Positions 61,915-64,000 of a DNA stretch of 64,000 bases are shown piece after piece (within the stretch, counting starts at the first letter, position 1; every line of letters starts with the position of its first letter). A model generated the notes under the pieces. That model did not search any database, was not told the origin of the DNA, and worked only from the letters and a program-made list of their open reading frames with translations. Origin of the DNA: Sphingomonas glacialis (GTDB lineage: Bacteria > Pseudomonadota > Alphaproteobacteria > Sphingomonadales > Sphingomonadaceae); NCBI RefSeq assembly GCF_014653575.1, contig NZ_BNAQ01000005.1, positions 186,001 to 250,000 of the forward strand, given 5' to 3'. A program made the position numbers and the translations under genes.

Positions 61915-62009
61915 CGTCACCCCGGGCTTGTCCCGGGGTCTACCGTGCCGCACATGCCACCCGTCCGGTCTTGCGGCCCGGTGGATGCCGGGACGGGCCC
62001 GGCATGACG
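61915..62009. repeat. Inverted repeat pair, family B variant, upstream of fumC
   Basis: ccgtcaccccgggcttgtcc.. at 61915-61944 and an inverted partner (gtggatgccgggacgggccc..) at 61981-62009. The right copy runs into the fumC ribosome-binding site ACGGAG, nine bases before the fumC ATG. Confidence 0.8.
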
Positions 62010-62018
62010 GAGTCTGGC

Positions 62019-63407
62019 ATGGCTGAAAACACCCGCACCGAAACCGATTCGCTTGGGGCCGTCGAAGTCCCTGCCGCCGCCTATTGGGGCGCGCAGACGC
62101 AGCGCTCGATCGAGAATTTTCCCTTCCCCGCGACCGAGCGAATGCCGATCGCGATCATCCACGCGCTCGCGATCGTCAAGCAGGCCGCTGCCCGCGTGAA
62201 CCGCGCGCACGGCTTAGCGCCCGAAATCGCCGACGCGATCGAATCGGCCGCCGCCGAAGTCGCCGCGGGCGCGCTCGATGACCAGTTCCCGCTCGTCATC
62301 TGGCAGACCGGCAGCGGCACGCAGTCGAACATGAACGTCAACGAAGTCATCGCCGGCCGTGCGAACGAAATGTTGACGGGGAAGCGCGGCGGCAAGACCC
62401 CGGTCCACCCCAATGACCACGTCAATATGAGCCAGTCGTCGAACGACAGCTTCCCGACAGCGCTCCACATCGCCGCGGCGATCGGCGCGACACAGCGGCT
62501 GCTCCCTGCGCTCGACCGGCTCAACCGCGCGGTGAAAGCGAAGTCGGACGCGTGGCACGATATCGTAAAGATCGGCCGCACGCATCTGCAGGACGCGACG
62601 CCGATCACGCTCGGCCAGGAATTCTCGGGGTACGCGGTGCAGCTCTATCGGTGCTACCACCGCATCGAACCCGCGATCACGCACAACATGCTGTTGCTCG
62701 CGCAAGGGGGCACCGCGGTCGGCACCGGGCTCAACGCGCCCGCCGGCTTCGACGTCGCGATCGCCGCCGAGATCGCGCGGCTCACCGGGCTCGCTTTCGA
62801 GACGATGCCCAACAAGTTCGAGGCGCTCGCGTCGAACGACCCGATCGTCCATGTCTCGGGAACGCTCAACACGCTCGCCGTCGCGCTGACCAAGATCGCC
62901 AACGATATCCGCTTGCTGGGTTCCGGCCCGCGCTCGGGGCTTGGCGAACTCCACCTCCCCGAAAACGAGCCAGGCAGCTCGATCATGCCGGGCAAGGTCA
63001 ACCCGACGCAGTGCGAGATGCTGACGATGGTCGCCGCCCAAGTGATCGGCAATCACCAGGCGATCACGATCGGCGGCTTGCAAGGCCATCTCGAGCTCAA
63101 CGTGTTCAAGCCGATGCTCGGCGCGGCGCTGCTGCGCTCGATCGATCTGCTCGCCGTCGGCACGGCGAGCTTCGCCGAGCGCTGCGTCGCGGGGATCGAG
63201 CCGAATCGCGCGCGAATCGCCGAACTGGTCGATCGCTCGCTAATGCTCGTCACCGCGCTTGCGCCCGAGATCGGCTATGACAATGCCGCCACGATCGCCA
63301 AGCACGCACACCATGAAGGCCTGACGCTCAAGGAAGCGGGGCTCGCGCTCGGCCTCGTCGATGCGGCGACCTTCGATCGCTTGGTCCGTCCCGAGACGAT
63401 GGTCTGA
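62019..63407 (+). CDS. fumC: Class II fumarate hydratase
   Basis: A 462-residue iron-independent TCA-cycle enzyme. Conserved regions are [54 protein letters not shown] [16 protein letters not shown], and the superfamily signature [13 protein letters not shown] with the catalytic Ser loop. The start at 62019 is used; an upstream in-frame ATG lies within repeat DNA. Confidence 0.96.
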   Translation: MAENTRTETDSLGAVEVPAAAYWGAQTQRSIENFPFPATERMPIAIIHALAIVKQAAARVNRAHGLAPEIADAIESAAAEVAAGALDDQFPLVIWQTGSGTQSNMNVNEVIAGRANEMLTGKRGGKTPVHPNDHVNMSQSSNDSFPTALHIAAAIGATQRLLPALDRLNRAVKAKSDAWHDIVKIGRTHLQDATPITLGQEFSGYAVQLYRCYHRIEPAITHNMLLLAQGGTAVGTGLNAPAGFDVAIAAEIARLTGLAFETMPNKFEALASNDPIVHVSGTLNTLAVALTKIANDIRLLGSGPRSGLGELHLPENEPGSSIMPGKVNPTQCEMLTMVAAQVIGNHQAITIGGLQGHLELNVFKPMLGAALLRSIDLLAVGTASFAERCVAGIEPNRARIAELVDRSLMLVTALAPEIGYDNAATIAKHAHHEGLTLKEAGLALGLVDAATFDRLVRPETMV

Positions 63408-63464
63408 CACGACCGGAACCATCGCCCGTTTCGTGCGCTAAGCGTAACGAATTGGAGAAAGACG

Positions 63465-63686
63465 ATGAGTTTTACGACGATGATCGGCGCTGCAATCGGT
63501 GCTGCGATCGATGGTTCCGACGGTGACGACAGCACGATCGACGGCGCGATCGAGGGTGTGATCGTCGCCAATGTCGTCAAGGCGGTGATCCCGCTCGCGC
63601 TGACCTTCGCGACTGGGTGGCTCGTGCTGCGCGGCCTCGGCCAGATCAAGACGCGCGTGTTCGGCGAGGATGCGCCGCGCAGCTGA
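63465..63686 (+). CDS. Small membrane protein, 73 aa
   Basis: Starts MSFTTMIGAAIGAAIDGSDGDDS, then a membrane segment (VVKAVIPLALTFATGWLVLRGL) and a short basic/acidic tail. TTGGAGAAAG gives a well-placed Shine-Dalgarno. No family recognised. The Asp-rich loop is unusual for so small a protein. Confidence 0.7.
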   Translation: MSFTTMIGAAIGAAIDGSDGDDSTIDGAIEGVIVANVVKAVIPLALTFATGWLVLRGLGQIKTRVFGEDAPRS

Positions 63687-63734
63687 GTCACGCCAAACCT
63701 TGACGGGAGGGGCAGGTGCGCGCCACTAGCGCGC

Positions 63735-64000
63735 ATGGTCGATCATCGCTCCTCCCAGCCCAAGAACTTCAAGCGTCGCGGGCTGATGTTCGTGCTGTCC
63801 TCGCCGTCGGGCGCGGGCAAGTCCACGATTGCCAACCGCCTGCTCAAGGAAGAGCGCAACCGCATCAAGATGTCGGTGTCGTATACGACGCGCGCGCCAC
63901 GCAAGGGCGAGGTCGACGGCAAGGACTATCACTTCGTCGACAAGGAAACCTTCCGCGCGATGGCGGAGGACGACCAGTTCCTCGAATGGGCGCGCGTGTT
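63735..64000 (+). CDS. gmk: Guanylate kinase (5' part; runs off the window)
   Basis: The first 88 residues are present. They include the P-loop FVLSSPSGAGKSTIANRLL and the GMP-binding SVSYTTRAPRKGEVDGKDYHFVD. The enzyme phosphorylates GMP to GDP. The remaining ~120 residues lie beyond the window. Confidence 0.95.
   Translation, partial: MVDHRSSQPKNFKRRGLMFVLSSPSGAGKSTIANRLLKEERNRIKMSVSYTTRAPRKGEVDGKDYHFVDKETFRAMAEDDQFLEWARV

Overview
The window looks like chromosomal DNA of a sphingomonad (Alphaproteobacteria, Sphingomonas or a close relative). Visible support: very GC-rich coding DNA with long antisense shadow ORFs, two large TonB-dependent receptors, a lepB-rnc-era cluster, SspB of the alphaproteobacterial type, a CYP153 cytochrome P450, and promoter boxes matching the alphaproteobacterial general stress sigma factor EcfG (GGAAC, 16-17 bases, CGTT or GGTT). 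No phage, plasmid, insertion sequence or CRISPR array is visible. The genus is inference; the gene calls rest on motifs read from the translations.

Layout. 1-5 kb: end of an unidentified CDS, an outer-membrane barrel protein, an unlinked MraZ-like protein overlapping a small CxxC protein, and stress-type genes (PNPOx-like flavoprotein, YbiI-type DksA/TraR zinc finger, CsbD). 5-14 kb: PHB-depolymerase-like esterase, Na+/H+ antiporter, DUF4126 protein coupled to a pyridine-nucleotide disulfide oxidoreductase, then a TetR / TonB receptor / PHP-hydrolase cluster. 14-20.6 kb: tRNA-Arg(CCG), dapB-nth-DUF6491, a sirtuin, and lepB-rnc-era with a repeat-bounded, stop-interrupted GIY-YIG gene inserted. 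20.7-30 kb: pgi-DUF4174-gor, thrS, infC (ATC start), a second TonB receptor. 30-45.8 kb: VOC and UPF0178 proteins, glnD, mutS, maeB, a repeat-rich secreted protein, GH130, retropepsin-like protease, SDR and acyl-CoA dehydrogenase. 46-56.9 kb: lipoproteins, CHAP hydrolase, exported MsrB, CYP153 in line with a NatAB-like ABC exporter, queG, EI24 protein, PfkB kinase, amino-acid permease. 57-61.2 kb: hinT-hisE-(small membrane gene)-hisF-hisA-hisH-hisB on the minus strand. 61.3-64 kb: sspB, fumC, a small membrane protein and the start of gmk.

Most genes are housekeeping. The unusual signal is at the regulatory and small-repeat level. At least five families of paired palindromic intergenic repeats occur. 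In two places (hisH and hinT) one of these repeats supplies the Shine-Dalgarno sequence inside a perfect hairpin arm, and at fumC another repeat ends on the ribosome-binding site. Five EcfG-like promoters stand in front of small envelope or stress genes. The infC start is ATC, hisH and rnc appear to use TTG, and several genes are joined by 1-13 base overlaps. I did not find a convincing new defence or mobile system. The best candidates for something new are the hairpin-sequestered ribosome sites, the divergent MraZ paralogue, and the REP-bounded GIY-YIG unit inside the rnc-era operon.
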